A program made the translations under genes and the position numbers. From positions 2,932,410-2,967,256 of the forward strand of contig CP070671.1 in the NCBI GenBank assembly GCA_020351875.1: 34,847 nt of DNA. Reading direction: 5' to 3'. Positions 10,959-20,847 of the stretch are shown here, one piece after another (the first letter of the stretch is position 1; each line of letters opens with the position of its first letter). Under the pieces are notes generated by a model. It was not told the DNA's origin. It ran no database searches and saw nothing but the letters and a program-made list of their open reading frames with translations. The stretch comes from Chromatiales bacterium. GTDB taxonomy: Bacteria; Pseudomonadota; Gammaproteobacteria; Steroidobacterales; GCA-2729495.

Positions 10959-11405
10959 ATGGAAACGTTTACACAGGACAGGACGGAAGACCCCTTCGGT
11001 TTCGAGTACCTGCCCCAGTCCGTCGCCGCGGCCTTCCGCGATACGCTCGGCTGTTTTCACCACAGCCTGTGGGTGGCCTTTCCCGCCATGTGCCGCCTGA
11101 CCGCCGAGGCGGTATTCGAAGACCTGGGCGATAAGGCGCGCCTGAAACTCTACGATGAGCTGGAAGAGATTCGTGAACTAGCCAGCCTCGACGACCCGAT
11201 GTTCCACCTGGTGCGCGGCGTGCTGTTCGACCGCGACACTGCGATGCCGCCCACGCTGGACCGCATCCAGGCAACGGTGCTGCTGGAAACCCTGAAAGAC
11301 CTGCTGTACCAGGCCTACGTACGCGGCGGCAAACTGCGCCGCGCGCTCAGCATGAAACGCCTGTTCTCCGCCACGGAAGCCGGCAGCGCGACTTCCAGCG
11401 GCTAA
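10959..11405 (+). CDS. Uncharacterised protein, possible DUF4145-like
   Basis: This 148-aa soluble protein starts at an ATG 11 bp after the ettA stop, so it is probably co-transcribed. It is mostly alpha-helical in appearance, with no signal peptide or membrane segment. The N-terminal part (FEYLPQSVAAAFRDTLGCFH, then SLWVAFPAMCRLTAEAVFED) resembles the DUF4145 pattern, a predicted helical domain often attached to nucleases and restriction systems. That match is from memory of the pattern and is uncertain. The C-terminal part (DLLYQAYVRGGKLRRALSMKR) is basic. No catalytic motif is recognised and no function is proposed. Confidence 0.75.
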   Translation: METFTQDRTEDPFGFEYLPQSVAAAFRDTLGCFHHSLWVAFPAMCRLTAEAVFEDLGDKARLKLYDELEEIRELASLDDPMFHLVRGVLFDRDTAMPPTLDRIQATVLLETLKDLLYQAYVRGGKLRRALSMKRLFSATEAGSATSSG

Positions 11406-11431
11406 GCGCGGGCTTCCTGGCGAGTCAGAGC

Positions 11432-12157
11432 ATGGCGACAGAATTGCACGGCAAGTTTGCACTCGTCACGGGCGCCGCCCGCGGGCTCGGGCTGATCATT
11501 GCCGAGGACCTCGCCCGCCTGGGCGTTCACGTGGCCGGTGTCGACGTCAGGTCAGAACTGCTGTTACAGGAGATGCAGCGCATCAGTGATGCGCATGGCG
11601 TACAGACCCTGGCCATCGAGGCAGATGCGGCAGTCGAGCAGCAGGTCGCCGACGCGGTGGGACAGGTCTTCCGCGACTGGGGGCGCATCGACATCCTGAT
11701 CAACAATGCCGGCATCCGGAAAGTCGCGCCGATTGCAGAAATCGACACCGCGATGTGGGACGAGATTCATTCGGTGAATCTTCGCGGGCAGTTCCTGTTC
11801 ACAAGGGAAGTACTGAAACAGGGCATGCTGGCGCACAACGAGGGCACGATTATTTTCATCTCGTCGGGCTCCGGCAGGCGCGGCGAAAAGAACAGTGCGA
11901 CCTATTGCGCCTCCAAGTTCGGCGGCGTGGGCCTGGCGGAATCGGTTGCGAAGGATTTAAAAGACACCAGGATCCGGGTGACCACGATTGCGCCGGGGAT
12001 GATCTGGACCCCGATGGCCGAAGAATCAGAAGTGGCACACCTGGACCTGGACTGGCTGGACCCGAAACACGTGTCCAACGCGGTCCTGTTCTGCGTTCAG
12101 CAGGATGCCGACACCATCATTCCAGAATTACACATTTATCACCGCGCCCAGATCTGA
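11432..12157 (+). CDS. SDR family NAD(P)-dependent oxidoreductase
   Basis: This 241-aa protein is a classical short-chain dehydrogenase/reductase. It has the Rossmann cofactor motif TGAARGLG (13-20), D38 after the second strand (suggesting a preference for NAD(H)), NNAG (91-94), and the catalytic Ser145, Tyr158 and Lys162 (YCASK). The proline-glycine stretch IAPGMIWTPMAEE follows, as in the family. The substrate is not predictable; it resembles 3-oxoacyl-ACP reductase-like SDRs, but no fatty-acid genes are nearby. It lies 26 bp after the preceding gene on the same strand. The C-terminus (ELHIYHRAQI) is normal for SDRs. Confidence 0.93.
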   Translation: MATELHGKFALVTGAARGLGLIIAEDLARLGVHVAGVDVRSELLLQEMQRISDAHGVQTLAIEADAAVEQQVADAVGQVFRDWGRIDILINNAGIRKVAPIAEIDTAMWDEIHSVNLRGQFLFTREVLKQGMLAHNEGTIIFISSGSGRRGEKNSATYCASKFGGVGLAESVAKDLKDTRIRVTTIAPGMIWTPMAEESEVAHLDLDWLDPKHVSNAVLFCVQQDADTIIPELHIYHRAQI

Positions 12158-12186
12158 GTGCGCGTCCGGACGTGGCCCTCCATAGA

Positions 12187-12204
12187 TCGCCGGGCAAGCG
12201 GCGA
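12187..12204. terminator. Possible weak terminator hairpin between two convergent genes
   Basis: A perfect 6-bp stem, TCGCCG / CGGCGA, encloses a 6-base loop (GGCAAG) just before the 3' ends of the SDR gene and the convergent small gene meet. There is no T-run on either side, so a Rho-independent terminator is only possible. Confidence 0.25.
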
Positions 12205-12207
12205 CGG

Positions 12208-12567
12208 CTAACGGAAACGCCAGCGGAAGCCAATACCGACCATCCCGCCGCCGTTGGTCCAGTTAAACGCCTCGTCTGAGGCGTCAACAGGGTCGGCAAA
12301 ACTCACGACGTCACTGTCGGCTAACACAGCGTAGCCTTGCGCGCGTGGTGCCCCGAAATCGCCCAATTCAGCCGAATCACCACTGCCCTGCCATCGGTAT
12401 GCGTCAGGGTACGAAGAACCGGCTATCGCAGCTTCCACCGGGTCCTGGCTGGAAAAATAGCCCGCGGGGGCCGAAGCGAAGGCGAGATCGTCTGCACCCC
12501 TGAAGCTTGCTGCATCGATACCGACAGCAGCCAGGCTGACCGCGAGAGGCAAAAACATCGGTGTCAT
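12208..12567 (-). CDS. Small putative exported protein of unknown function
   Basis: This frame gives 119 aa. The N-terminus (MTPMFLPLAVSLAAVGIDAASF) looks like a short signal peptide lacking a strong positive charge; an alternative start is the ATG at 12558. The mature part is acidic and rich in Ala, Ser, Gly and Asp. It ends in NGGGMVGIGFRWRFR, which resembles the last strand of an outer-membrane barrel. It is far too short to be a barrel itself, so it may be a remnant or a small periplasmic protein. The ribosome-binding site is weak. It is convergent with the SDR gene and separated from purL by 184 bp in which nothing else is recognised. Confidence 0.45.
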   Translation of the reverse strand: MTPMFLPLAVSLAAVGIDAASFRGADDLAFASAPAGYFSSQDPVEAAIAGSSYPDAYRWQGSGDSAELGDFGAPRAQGYAVLADSDVVSFADPVDASDEAFNWTNGGGMVGIGFRWRFR

Positions 12568-12751
12568 TGGCTAAAACCCAGCATTGGAATCTACTTCGCA
12601 CCCCAGAGTGCCAAATTACCAGCGGCGCGCGCGAGCGCAATCAGATGATGCCGAATTGATTTAGGTAGGAATGCGGCCGGCGAACAGGATTTTCACCGAC
12701 TTACGAACCGGTGCTCCGGATCTAGCCCAGCGATTCTTGCAATCTGGTTCT

Positions 12752-15700
12752 TCAGCTAATCCAGGCGCGCGCGTTCCTGAACAGGCGCATCCACGGCCCG
12801 TCTTCACCCCACCCCACCGGGTGCCAGGAGTGCTGCACGGTGCGATAGACCCGTTCCGGGTGCGGCATCATCAGCGTCACGCGGCCGTCGGCCGAGCACA
12901 GTCCCGCAAGGCCGCCTGGCGAACCGTTGGGGTTTTGCGGGTAGTGCTCCGTGGGTGCGCCGTGATTGTCCACGTAGCGCAGCGCGACGCGGCCGGCGGT
13001 CTGCAAGGCTTCGAGATCACCCGCCGCGCCGAACTTCGCCCGGCCTTCGCCATGGGAGGTGGCTATCAGCAACCGGCTGCCGGCCATTTCGCGCAACAGG
13101 ACCGACGGTGATTCAGTAATCTCGACCAGGCTCAGGCGCGCCTCGAATTGCCCGGAACGGTTGGCGACGAAACGCGGCCAGTGATCGGCGCCCGGAATGA
13201 TGGGTGCCAGCTGGGCGAGCATCTGGCACCCGTTGCACACCCCCAGCGTGAAGGTATCGTCGCGGGCGAAATACTCGGCGAACAGTTCGCGACCGCGCTC
13301 GCTGAACAGGATGCTCTTCGCCCAGCCGCCACCGGCGCCCAGCACGTCGCCGTATGAAAAGCCGCCGCAGGCCACCAGGCCCCGAAACTCGCCCAGGCTT
13401 CGCCGACCCTTCAGCAGGTCGGTCATGTGCACGTCCACTGCCTGGAAGCCGGCGCGGTCGAACGCGGCAGCCATCTCGACGTGGCTGTTGACGCCTTGCT
13501 CGCGCAACACGGCCACCCGCGGGCGGTCATCGGCGCGGCCCGGCGGTGCGGCCGGTTGCGCAGGGTCGAAGTCCACTTGTGGTGACAGGCCGGGATCTTC
13601 CGGGTCGGTTGCCGCCGCGTAGGCTTCTGCCGCGCAGGCCGGATCGTCGCGCAGCGCCTGCATGTTGGCTGTCAGGCGTGACCACTCGCGATGTAATTCC
13701 GTGCGCGTGAACGATGTGACCGCCTGCCCGCGGGCTGCGAGCGCAATACGATCTTCGTCGGTAACGGCCGCCACACGCTGCAGCTGGTCGCCCAGGCCGT
13801 GCAACTCGAAGACTTCCCGGACGCGCGCCGAGTCCTCTGCCGCTACCTGCAACACGACACCGAGCTCTTCGGCGAACAGCGCCGCGCTCAGCTCGTCGCC
13901 GGCAACGTCCAGGTCGACATGCAGTCCCATGCGCCCGGCAAAGGCCATTTCGCAAAGCGTTGCATACAGGCCACCGTCGGCGCGATCGTGACAGGCGATC
14001 AACATGTCGGCGTCGTGCAGCTGACGCACCGCATTGAACAACTGCAACAACATGCGGGGGTCAGCGAGATCCGGTGCGTCACCGCCGTCCGCCGCAAACG
14101 CCTGGGCCAGGCAGGACCCACCGAGGCGATTGTGGCCACTACCCAGGTCAACCAGGTACAGCACCGAGCCGGGCACCGGCGACAGCTGCGGGGTCAGCGT
14201 GCGCCGGATGTCGCCCACCGGTGCAAACGCTGACACGATCAGCGACACCGGCGCAACGACTGCATGCTCACCGCTGTCGTCCTGCCAGCGCGTTTGCATC
14301 GACAGTGAATCCTTGCCCACCGGGATTGCGAGTCCCAGTTCGCAGCACAGTTCGCTGACCGCGTTCACGGTATCGAACAAGGCCTGGTCTTCGTCGCCGG
14401 CCCCGCTGGCCGCCATCCAGTTGGCGGACAAGCGAATGTCCGTGAGCCGCCGGATGTCGGCCGACAGGATGTTCGTCACGGCTTCTGCAACGGCTAGCCG
14501 GCCCGCTGCGGCGGGTTGCAGCACCGCCACCGGCGTGCGTTCGCCCATGGCCATCGCCTCACCGGCATAACCCTGGAAGTCGCGTGCGGTGACCGCCACG
14601 TTGCTGACCGGCACCTGCCACGGGCCGACCAGCTGATCCTGCGCCACCAGGCCGCCGACCGTGCGATCGCCGATGTGGACCAGGAAAGACTTGTCGGCCA
14701 CCGCCGGCATGTGCAATACCCGGCGACAGGCCTCGCCCAGGTCGACGTTCAGGCCTGCAGGTGGCACCGGTCGTGACCGGCGCTGGATTTCCTTGACGGT
14801 GCGCGGTGCCTTGCCGAGCAATACATCCAGCGGCATGTCCACCGGGCGATTCTCCGCGCGGCGATCGCGCACGACCAGATCACCGCTGTCGTCCATGATG
14901 CCGATCACTGCGTACGGGCAGCACTCGCGCCGGCACTGTGCGTCGAACCACTCGAGTCGCCGCGCGTCGATCGAGAGCACATAGCGTTCCTGCGCCTCGT
15001 TGCACCAGATTTCCAGCGGTGACATGCCCGCCTCGGCGCTCGGAATTTCGCGCAACTCCACCTGTCCGCCACGGCGGCTCTGGTCGATGAGTTCCGGCAC
15101 CGCATTCGACAGGCCGCCGGCACCGACGTCGTGCACCAGCAGGATCGGATTGCCGGCCGGCTGCAACCCGGCCGCCCAGCACGCGTCGATAACCTGTTGC
15201 GCACGGCGCTGCATTTCCGGGTTACCGCGCTGCACGGACGCGAAATCGAGTTCCGCCGAACTCGTGCCACTGCCCATGGATGACGCCGCGCCGCCGCCCA
15301 GGCCGATCAGCATCGCCGGACCGCCCAGTACCACGATCAGGGAATTCGGCGGGGCCTCGAGCTTGTGCACGTCCGGGGCGCGTATCGCACCGAGCCCGCC
15401 AGCGATCATGATCGGCTTGTGATAGCCCCAGACGGTGCCGCCCGCCCCGGCCTGCTCCAGGGTGCGGAAGTAGCCGAGAATATTGGGCCGGCCGAACTCA
15501 TTATTAAAGGCCGCACCGCCGATGGGCCCTTCCAGCATGATCTGCAACGGCGATGCGATGCGGTCCGGCCGTGCTGCCGGCGATTCCCAGGGCTCTGGCT
15601 GCCCCGGCAGCCGCAGGTGGGAAACAGAGAAACCCGTGAGCCCGGCTTTTGGCCGGGCGCCGCGACCGGTGGCGCCTTCGTCGCGAATCTCGCCGCCGCT

Positions 15701-16663
15701 GCCGGTGGCCGCACCGGGGAACGGCGAAATGGCGGTGGGATGATTGTGGGTCTCCACCTTCATCAGGGTGTGTACCGGTTCACCGTGGTGTCGATACACG
15801 CCGTCGTCCGTGTCGGCCACGAAGCGCCGGGCCGGTCCACCCTCGATGACCGCGGCGTTGTCTTTGTACGCGCTCAACACACCGTCCGGACGCGCCGCGT
15901 GCGTGGCGCGGATCAGGTCGAACAGGCTGTGCGGCTGCTGCTCGCCGTCGACGAACCAGCGCGCATTGAATATCTTGTGCCGGCAATGCTCCGAGTTCGC
16001 CTGCGCGAACATCATCAACTCGGTGTCCGTCGGATCGCGATCCAGCGCCAGGAACTTCTCGACCAGGTAATCGACCTCGTCGCCCGACAACGCGAGCCCG
16101 TAGTCGGCATTCGCGCGCACCAGCGCCTCGCGGCCCTTGCTCAGCAGCGGAATCCGCCCGAGCTCTGCCGGTTCGTGCGCCGCAAACAGCCGGGCGGCCT
16201 CCGCCGGCCCGCTCAACAGGGTCTCCGTCATCCGATCGTGCAGCAGCGCCTGCAGGCGAGCCACGTCCTGCAGCTCCGCATCCGCGGTGAGCGTGTAGTG
16301 AACCCCCCGTTCGACCCGGTCCACCGCTTGCAGCCCGCAGGTGTGCACGATGTCCGTGGCCTTGCTCGACCATGGAGAAATTGTGCCGATGCGCGGCACG
16401 ACCAGCACGTCCAGCGCGCCTTCTGGCACGTCGGGCATCGGCGCCCCGTAGTCGAGTAGCGCGTCGAGCACATCCAGTTGTTTGCCGGTCAGGACCGCGC
16501 GCAGGTGCACCAGGTGCAGGAACTGCGCATACACGCCGGTTACCGCCGGCGCGACGGCTCGCAATTCTTCCGCAACGCGCACGCGCTGGAAATCGGTGAG
16601 TGCGGCCGGGCCGCGCAGGTGTAACAGCTGGGGAGAATCCGCCGCTGCTGAGATTTGGGACAC
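12752..16663 (-). CDS. purL: Phosphoribosylformylglycinamidine synthase (large PurL)
   Basis: PurL converts FGAR, glutamine and ATP to FGAM in purine synthesis. At 1303 aa it is the long single-chain form (E. coli has 1295 aa) with all parts present. They are an N-terminal PurS-like domain ([18 protein letters not shown] onward), a linker, two PurM-like FGAM synthetase halves ([26 protein letters not shown] segment with [12 protein letters not shown]) and a C-terminal glutamine amidotransferase domain. The amidotransferase nucleophile cysteine lies in [13 protein letters not shown] (about residue 1143), and its His/Glu pair in [11 protein letters not shown] near the end. The start is 13 bp after the DUF1820 stop, so the two genes are probably co-transcribed. 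No PurR-type operator was recognised upstream. Confidence 0.97.
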   Translation of the reverse strand: MSQISAAADSPQLLHLRGPAALTDFQRVRVAEELRAVAPAVTGVYAQFLHLVHLRAVLTGKQLDVLDALLDYGAPMPDVPEGALDVLVVPRIGTISPWSSKATDIVHTCGLQAVDRVERGVHYTLTADAELQDVARLQALLHDRMTETLLSGPAEAARLFAAHEPAELGRIPLLSKGREALVRANADYGLALSGDEVDYLVEKFLALDRDPTDTELMMFAQANSEHCRHKIFNARWFVDGEQQPHSLFDLIRATHAARPDGVLSAYKDNAAVIEGGPARRFVADTDDGVYRHHGEPVHTLMKVETHNHPTAISPFPGAATGSGGEIRDEGATGRGARPKAGLTGFSVSHLRLPGQPEPWESPAARPDRIASPLQIMLEGPIGGAAFNNEFGRPNILGYFRTLEQAGAGGTVWGYHKPIMIAGGLGAIRAPDVHKLEAPPNSLIVVLGGPAMLIGLGGGAASSMGSGTSSAELDFASVQRGNPEMQRRAQQVIDACWAAGLQPAGNPILLVHDVGAGGLSNAVPELIDQSRRGGQVELREIPSAEAGMSPLEIWCNEAQERYVLSIDARRLEWFDAQCRRECCPYAVIGIMDDSGDLVVRDRRAENRPVDMPLDVLLGKAPRTVKEIQRRSRPVPPAGLNVDLGEACRRVLHMPAVADKSFLVHIGDRTVGGLVAQDQLVGPWQVPVSNVAVTARDFQGYAGEAMAMGERTPVAVLQPAAAGRLAVAEAVTNILSADIRRLTDIRLSANWMAASGAGDEDQALFDTVNAVSELCCELGLAIPVGKDSLSMQTRWQDDSGEHAVVAPVSLIVSAFAPVGDIRRTLTPQLSPVPGSVLYLVDLGSGHNRLGGSCLAQAFAADGGDAPDLADPRMLLQLFNAVRQLHDADMLIACHDRADGGLYATLCEMAFAGRMGLHVDLDVAGDELSAALFAEELGVVLQVAAEDSARVREVFELHGLGDQLQRVAAVTDEDRIALAARGQAVTSFTRTELHREWSRLTANMQALRDDPACAAEAYAAATDPEDPGLSPQVDFDPAQPAAPPGRADDRPRVAVLREQGVNSHVEMAAAFDRAGFQAVDVHMTDLLKGRRSLGEFRGLVACGGFSYGDVLGAGGGWAKSILFSERGRELFAEYFARDDTFTLGVCNGCQMLAQLAPIIPGADHWPRFVANRSGQFEARLSLVEITESPSVLLREMAGSRLLIATSHGEGRAKFGAAGDLEALQTAGRVALRYVDNHGAPTEHYPQNPNGSPGGLAGLCSADGRVTLMMPHPERVYRTVQHSWHPVGWGEDGPWMRLFRNARAWIS

Positions 16664-16676
16664 GCGCCGGGTCCGA

Positions 16677-17021
16677 CTAGCTGCCCGAATCGCTGCCCTG
16701 CCCGCCTGGGGTATACACGGGCACGGGGAACTGGGTCACATTACTGTCTGACGCATCACTGATCTTGCTGACGCCCTGTTTTTCCACTTCGTCGATCCGC
16801 ACCACCGCGTGTACCGGGATGTAGGTCCGCTTCACGCCGGCGAACTCCGACTGAATCCGCTCTTCCCCCGGGTCGATCACCAATTGCGAGCGCTCACCGA
16901 ACACAAGTTCTTCGACCTCGATGAAGCCGAACAGCTCGCCGTGGGACACGCTGCGGGCATAAATCTCGTAGATCTTGCCCTGGTTCAAAAACACGACCTT
17001 GTAGAGACGACGTGTCGCCAT
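16677..17021 (-). CDS. DUF1820 family protein
   Basis: This 114-aa protein matches the gammaproteobacterial DUF1820 pattern: [20 protein letters not shown], then [40 protein letters not shown] and [17 protein letters not shown]. The function of the family is unknown. It is probably cytosolic, with no signal or membrane segment. The last 25 residues are a Gly/Ser/Pro-rich tail. It lies directly upstream of purL, and this pairing suggests co-expression, not a known shared pathway. Confidence 0.9.
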   Translation of the reverse strand: MATRRLYKVVFLNQGKIYEIYARSVSHGELFGFIEVEELVFGERSQLVIDPGEERIQSEFAGVKRTYIPVHAVVRIDEVEKQGVSKISDASDSNVTQFPVPVYTPGGQGSDSGS

Positions 17022-17231
17022 CGCTGGTAATTCCCGGGATTAAGTTAAACGAAGAGCCGGACAGGCACCCACAAACCCAAGTATAGCCTACCTTCGCGCC
17101 GCCCCGCGGCGGGTGAGATTCTGTGAACCAGGGCCGCGCCGCGTTGCCGGCGGCCCGGCATCATGGTTCGCGGAAGGCTGTCTGTCCACCGGACCCGGCC
17201 GTACCCACAGATTTTGTCACGGAGAACCAGG
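17022..17231. promoter_or_regulatory. Divergent promoter region between the DUF1820-purL pair and the FHA gene
   Basis: This is 210 bp of non-coding sequence between divergent starts. On the minus strand a good -10 hexamer, TATACT, lies at 17080-17085, about 60 bases before the DUF1820 ATG, but its -35 is poor. On the plus strand the FHA gene has a clear Shine-Dalgarno sequence (GGAG at 17221-17224). A GC-rich inverted stretch (CCCCGCGGCGGG, about 17102-17114) is also present. Confidence 0.4.
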
Positions 17232-18365
17232 ATGCCGCTACGCCTGCGCGTCATTAGCAAGAATGCCGAGCTGCTCGGGGACGAGCACGCGCGCGAGTTT
17301 GCGGCCTGCGGCGGCACGATCGGGCGCAGCCTGGACAACGACTGGGTGCTGCCCGACCCGAAACGCTACGTCTCCGGCCGGCACGCGCTGATCGACTTCC
17401 AGGGTGGCTGCTATTACCTCGTGGATACCAGCCGCAACGGCGTGTTCGTGAATGGTGCCGACACGCCGGTGGGCAGCGGTCATCCACAACGGCTGTTCGA
17501 CGGCGACCGCATCTCCATCGGCGAGTTCCAAATGCTGGCGGAAATCACCGCTGACGACGGGGCCCAGGACGATGGCATGGGCGACTCCGTCGTGCGTTCG
17601 CAGCAGGTATCCGAGGATCCGTCCGTGGAGCTACAGCTCATGGACGCGGACCGGATGGTGGATGCCGACGCGCTGGAACGCCATCTCAGCGTGGTGGAAG
17701 GCTCAGCCAAAGTCAGCCAGCTCAGCGAAGTGCTGCCAATGCCCGGCCTCGGCCTTCCGGCCCAGGAAGAGGCCGCGGCGTTGCTGCTGGAAGCGGCCGG
17801 CCTGAAGCCGAAGGATCTCGCCGGCACGCCGCCGTCGGAAGTGCTGCGCAGCGCCGGCAAGCTGCTGCAGCTGCTGACCGGCGGGTTGATGCAGCTGCTG
17901 CAAACGCGTTCTGCCACCAAAGAAACCTTCCGGATCTCGCAAACGCTGATCAAGCGCGAACAGAACAATCCGCTGAAATTCTCGCCCGGTGTTCCCGAAG
18001 CGCTGAAGTACCTGCTCGGTGACCGCAGCGAATCCTACCTGCCGGCGGAAGATGCGATTGCACGCAGCTTCGAAGACCTTCGCCAGCACGAAACCGCCAC
18101 CGTCAAGGCCATGGGGCAGGCGGTGCTGGACTACGTCGAACGGCTGGATCCCGACGAATTGCGCTCGCGCTTCGACAAGGGCCTGAAACGCAATGGCCTG
18201 CTCGCCGGCGCCAATAAGCTCAAATACTGGGAGCTCTACGAAGAGACCTACCACGTGCTCACCTATCACGAAGAAGGTAGTCTGCCGGAGTCCTTCAACG
18301 AAGAGTTTGCGCGCGCCTACGAAGCCGAGATCAAAAACCAGAAACCCAAGCGGCGCGCCGGCTAG
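17232..18365 (+). CDS. Type VI secretion-type FHA domain protein (TagH/Fha-like), orphan
   Basis: The ATG at 17232, preceded by GGAGAACCAGG, gives 377 aa; an in-frame GTG/ATG extension to 17163 lies in non-conserved sequence. The N-terminal FHA domain (about residues 1-100) has the phosphothreonine-binding residues GRS (31-33), SGRHA and the NG pair in TSRNGVFVNG. The C-terminal region (about 180-372) matches the T6SS FHA family: EAAALLLEAAGLKPKDLAGT, LLQLLTGGLMQLLQTRSATK and NPLKFSPGVPEALKYLL. In T6SS the FHA protein is phosphorylated by the kinase PpkA and triggers assembly. No other T6SS gene (tssB/C, clpV, icmF, vgrG) is seen in this window. It may belong to a distant T6SS or have been taken over by another phospho-signalling pathway. 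Confidence 0.88.
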   Translation: MPLRLRVISKNAELLGDEHAREFAACGGTIGRSLDNDWVLPDPKRYVSGRHALIDFQGGCYYLVDTSRNGVFVNGADTPVGSGHPQRLFDGDRISIGEFQMLAEITADDGAQDDGMGDSVVRSQQVSEDPSVELQLMDADRMVDADALERHLSVVEGSAKVSQLSEVLPMPGLGLPAQEEAAALLLEAAGLKPKDLAGTPPSEVLRSAGKLLQLLTGGLMQLLQTRSATKETFRISQTLIKREQNNPLKFSPGVPEALKYLLGDRSESYLPAEDAIARSFEDLRQHETATVKAMGQAVLDYVERLDPDELRSRFDKGLKRNGLLAGANKLKYWELYEETYHVLTYHEEGSLPESFNEEFARAYEAEIKNQKPKRRAG

Positions 18366-18396
18366 CGCCCATTTTCCCCGCGCCGCGCGCTGTACT

Positions 18397-18411
18397 TGCA
18401 AATCGTTCTCA
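18397..18411 (+). promoter_or_regulatory. Putative Fur box upstream of feoA
   Basis: TGCAAATCGTTCTCA matches the 7-1-7 Fur consensus TGATAATnATTATCA at 10 of 14 defined positions, the right half best. It lies 35 bases before the feoA ATG, where a Fur repressor would be expected to control a ferrous-iron transporter operon. Confidence 0.5.
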
Positions 18412-18416
18412 CCTAC

Positions 18417-18443
18417 CATCCCGCTGCTTGCTGAAGCGGGATG
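18417..18443 (+). promoter_or_regulatory. Hairpin over the feoA ribosome-binding region
   Basis: CATCCCGC (18417-18424) and GCGGGATG (18436-18443) form a perfect 8-bp stem with an 11-base loop, ending 2 bases before the feoA ATG. The stem covers the bases that would serve as Shine-Dalgarno sequence, so folding could limit translation. An inner alternative, GCTT/AAGC, competes with it. Confidence 0.45.
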
Positions 18444-18445
18444 TC

Positions 18446-18676
18446 ATGACCCTCGACGAACTGAAAAATGGCCACCGCGCCAGGGTGACCGGCATCTCCG
18501 GACACGACCCTCTCGCCCAGCGCCTGATGGCCCTTGGCCTGCTGGAGGGGACCGAAGTCGAGGTCACGCGCCGCGCGCTCGGTGGCGACCCCATCGAGAT
18601 CACAATCTGGGGGTCCACGCTGTCACTGCGGAGAGAGGAAGCGCGCCGGATCTCGGTCGCGCCGCCCGATGGCTAG
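18446..18676 (+). CDS. feoA: Ferrous iron transport protein A
   Basis: This 76-aa cytosolic SH3-like protein assists FeoB in Fe2+ uptake. The start MTLDELKNGHRARVTGISGH is typical, and LAQRLMALGLLEGTEVEV and GDPIEITIWGSTLSLRREEA are the conserved FeoA core. The ATG at 18446 was chosen; a TTG 18 bases upstream is less likely. The 3' end overlaps the feoB start by 8 bp, which points to translational coupling. Confidence 0.94.
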   Translation: MTLDELKNGHRARVTGISGHDPLAQRLMALGLLEGTEVEVTRRALGGDPIEITIWGSTLSLRREEARRISVAPPDG

Positions 18677-20843
18677 CCCGGCGACAGCCGCCGTGCACGA
18701 CGAGCGGGTCGTCGCGCTGATCGGCAACCCGAACACGGGCAAGAGCACGCTGTTCAATGCGCTGACCGGCCTGAAGCAAAAAACTGCGAATTACCCGGGC
18801 GTCACCGTCGAACGTCACACCGGCACCCTGGAACATGACGGCCAGAGTGCACAGCTGGTAGACCTGCCCGGCGTGTATTCCCTCGCCGCCCATTCGCCCG
18901 ATGAAATGATCGCGGTGGACGTACTGCTCGGGCACGTCGAAGACCTGCGCCGGCCCAGCGTGATCGTCGCGGTGGCGGATTGCACGAACCTGCGACGTAA
19001 CCTGTTCCTGGTGACCCAGCTGGCCGAACTCGGTCAGCCGGTCGTGCTGGCGCTGAACATGAGCGACCTGGCCGAGCGCGAAGGCATACGCATCGACCAT
19101 GCGGCGCTGGGCCAGGGCCTCGGCGTCACGGTCGTGCCCGTGGCGGCGGCGAAGGGCGAAAACCTCGACAAGTTGCGGGCCGCGGTCTTCGAGGCGCTGG
19201 ACGCAACGCCGCCGGAACACCCGCCCCTGCTCCCCGAAGTGCACGCGGCCGCCGGCGAACTTTGGGCCAGACTGCACGCGAGCGGCTCGCACCTGACCGC
19301 CTACGAGGTGGAGCGAGCCATGATCGATGCCGGCGGACTGGCCGAAACCCGTTTCGGCTACACCGCCCCGCCGGCACTGATCACTGAACTGGAAGACCTG
19401 CGCACACGGCTTGCAGCCGGCGGGTCGCTGGCAGCCATGGAAGCAAAAGCTCGTTACGCGCGCATTCACGACGTGGTCGATCGCTTTGCCGAACGCGATG
19501 AGCGGGCACCCCGCTTTGCCGACCGGCTCGACCGCATTACCAATCAGCCGTTAATCGGGTCGCTGCTGTTCCTGCTGGTGATGGCCACCGTGTTCCAGGC
19601 CGTGTTCTCCTGGGCCACGCCGATGATGGACCTGATCGACGGGGCCGCGGCCGGGCTGAGCCAGTCCCTGCTCGCGCGACTGCCGCCCGGTGCGCTGACC
19701 AGCCTGCTCGTTGACGGCGTGATTGCCGGTGTCGGCAGCGTCGTCATTTTCCTGCCGCAGATACTGATCCTGTTTGCGTTCATTATCTTCCTGGAAGATT
19801 CCGGCTACATGCCGCGCGCGGCCTTCATGATGGACCGCGTGATGCGCAGCGTGGGCCTATCGGGCCAGTCCTTCATCCCGATGCTGTCGAGCTTTGCGTG
19901 CGCGGTACCGGGCATTCTCGCCACGCGGGTCATACCGGAAGAACGCGACCGCCTTGCGACCATATTCGCCGCGCCGTTCATGACCTGCTCCGCCCGCCTG
20001 CCCGTGTACGCGCTGCTGATCGCGGCCTTCGTGCCGCGCGAAACGTATCTCGGCGGCCTGGTCAACCTGCAGGGGCTGGTACTGTTCGGCTTATACATGC
20101 TCGGCATTTTCGGCGGCATCCTGACCGCATTGCTGCTGAAGCGCACGGTGCTGAGCGGCCCGACACCCACCTTCCTGATCGAACTGCCACCCTACCGACT
20201 GCCGAACCTCCGCACGCTCGGCATGAAACTGCTGGCGCGGGCCAAGATCTTCCTGGTGCGCGCGGGCACGGTGATCTTTACCGTGGCCGTGTTCATCTGG
20301 GCGCTGGCCTATTTCCCCCGCCCGGAAGCCATCGGGCTCGAGTTCGCCGAGCAGCGCGCAGCGGTGACGACACAGCTCGCGGGCGACGAACTCGATGCCG
20401 CGCTGATCGAACTGGAAGAACTGGAAAGCGCCGCGTATCTCGAGCAGAGCGCGCTGGGCCGCATGGGCCAGGTGGTCGCGCCGGTATTCCGCCCGCTGGG
20501 CTGGGACTGGAAAGTCACCGCGGCCGTGATCGCGAGTTTCCCGGCCCGCGAGGTAGTCATCGCGGTACTCGGCACCATCTACGCGGTGGGCGACCCCGAA
20601 GCCAACGAGAATGCGCTGGTGAGCCGCCTGCGGGGTGCGACCCACGCGAACGGCGAGCCGGTGTTCACGCTGCCGATGGTGATCGGCCTGCTCGTGTTCT
20701 ATGCCTTCTGCCTGCAATGCCTGGCGACGGTGGCCGTGATGGCCAGGGAAACCCGCAGCTGGCAGTGGCCCGTGGCCGCGTGGCTTTATATGACGGGACT
20801 GGGCTACGTTGGCGCCCTGGTCTGCTTTCAGCTGTTAGGCTAA
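18669..20843 (+). CDS. feoB: Ferrous iron transport protein B (GTPase permease)
   Basis: FeoB imports Fe2+ across the inner membrane, using an N-terminal G-protein domain. The ATG at 18669 gives 724 aa. G motifs are clear: G1 GNPNTGKST (19-27), the G2-region threonine in NYPGVTVERHTG, G3 DLPGVYSL and G4 LNMSD. A helical GDI-like region follows (about 170-270). The membrane part includes two gate-type repeats (around SFIPMLSSFACAVPGILATR and the later SFPAREVVIAVLGTIY) and ends in a hydrophobic segment. The usual C-terminal cytosolic tail is absent. The final stop is followed after 4 bp by a small Cys-containing membrane protein gene. Confidence 0.96.
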   Translation: MASPATAAVHDERVVALIGNPNTGKSTLFNALTGLKQKTANYPGVTVERHTGTLEHDGQSAQLVDLPGVYSLAAHSPDEMIAVDVLLGHVEDLRRPSVIVAVADCTNLRRNLFLVTQLAELGQPVVLALNMSDLAEREGIRIDHAALGQGLGVTVVPVAAAKGENLDKLRAAVFEALDATPPEHPPLLPEVHAAAGELWARLHASGSHLTAYEVERAMIDAGGLAETRFGYTAPPALITELEDLRTRLAAGGSLAAMEAKARYARIHDVVDRFAERDERAPRFADRLDRITNQPLIGSLLFLLVMATVFQAVFSWATPMMDLIDGAAAGLSQSLLARLPPGALTSLLVDGVIAGVGSVVIFLPQILILFAFIIFLEDSGYMPRAAFMMDRVMRSVGLSGQSFIPMLSSFACAVPGILATRVIPEERDRLATIFAAPFMTCSARLPVYALLIAAFVPRETYLGGLVNLQGLVLFGLYMLGIFGGILTALLLKRTVLSGPTPTFLIELPPYRLPNLRTLGMKLLARAKIFLVRAGTVIFTVAVFIWALAYFPRPEAIGLEFAEQRAAVTTQLAGDELDAALIELEELESAAYLEQSALGRMGQVVAPVFRPLGWDWKVTAAVIASFPAREVVIAVLGTIYAVGDPEANENALVSRLRGATHANGEPVFTLPMVIGLLVFYAFCLQCLATVAVMARETRSWQWPVAAWLYMTGLGYVGALVCFQLLG

Positions 20844-20847
20844 CAAC

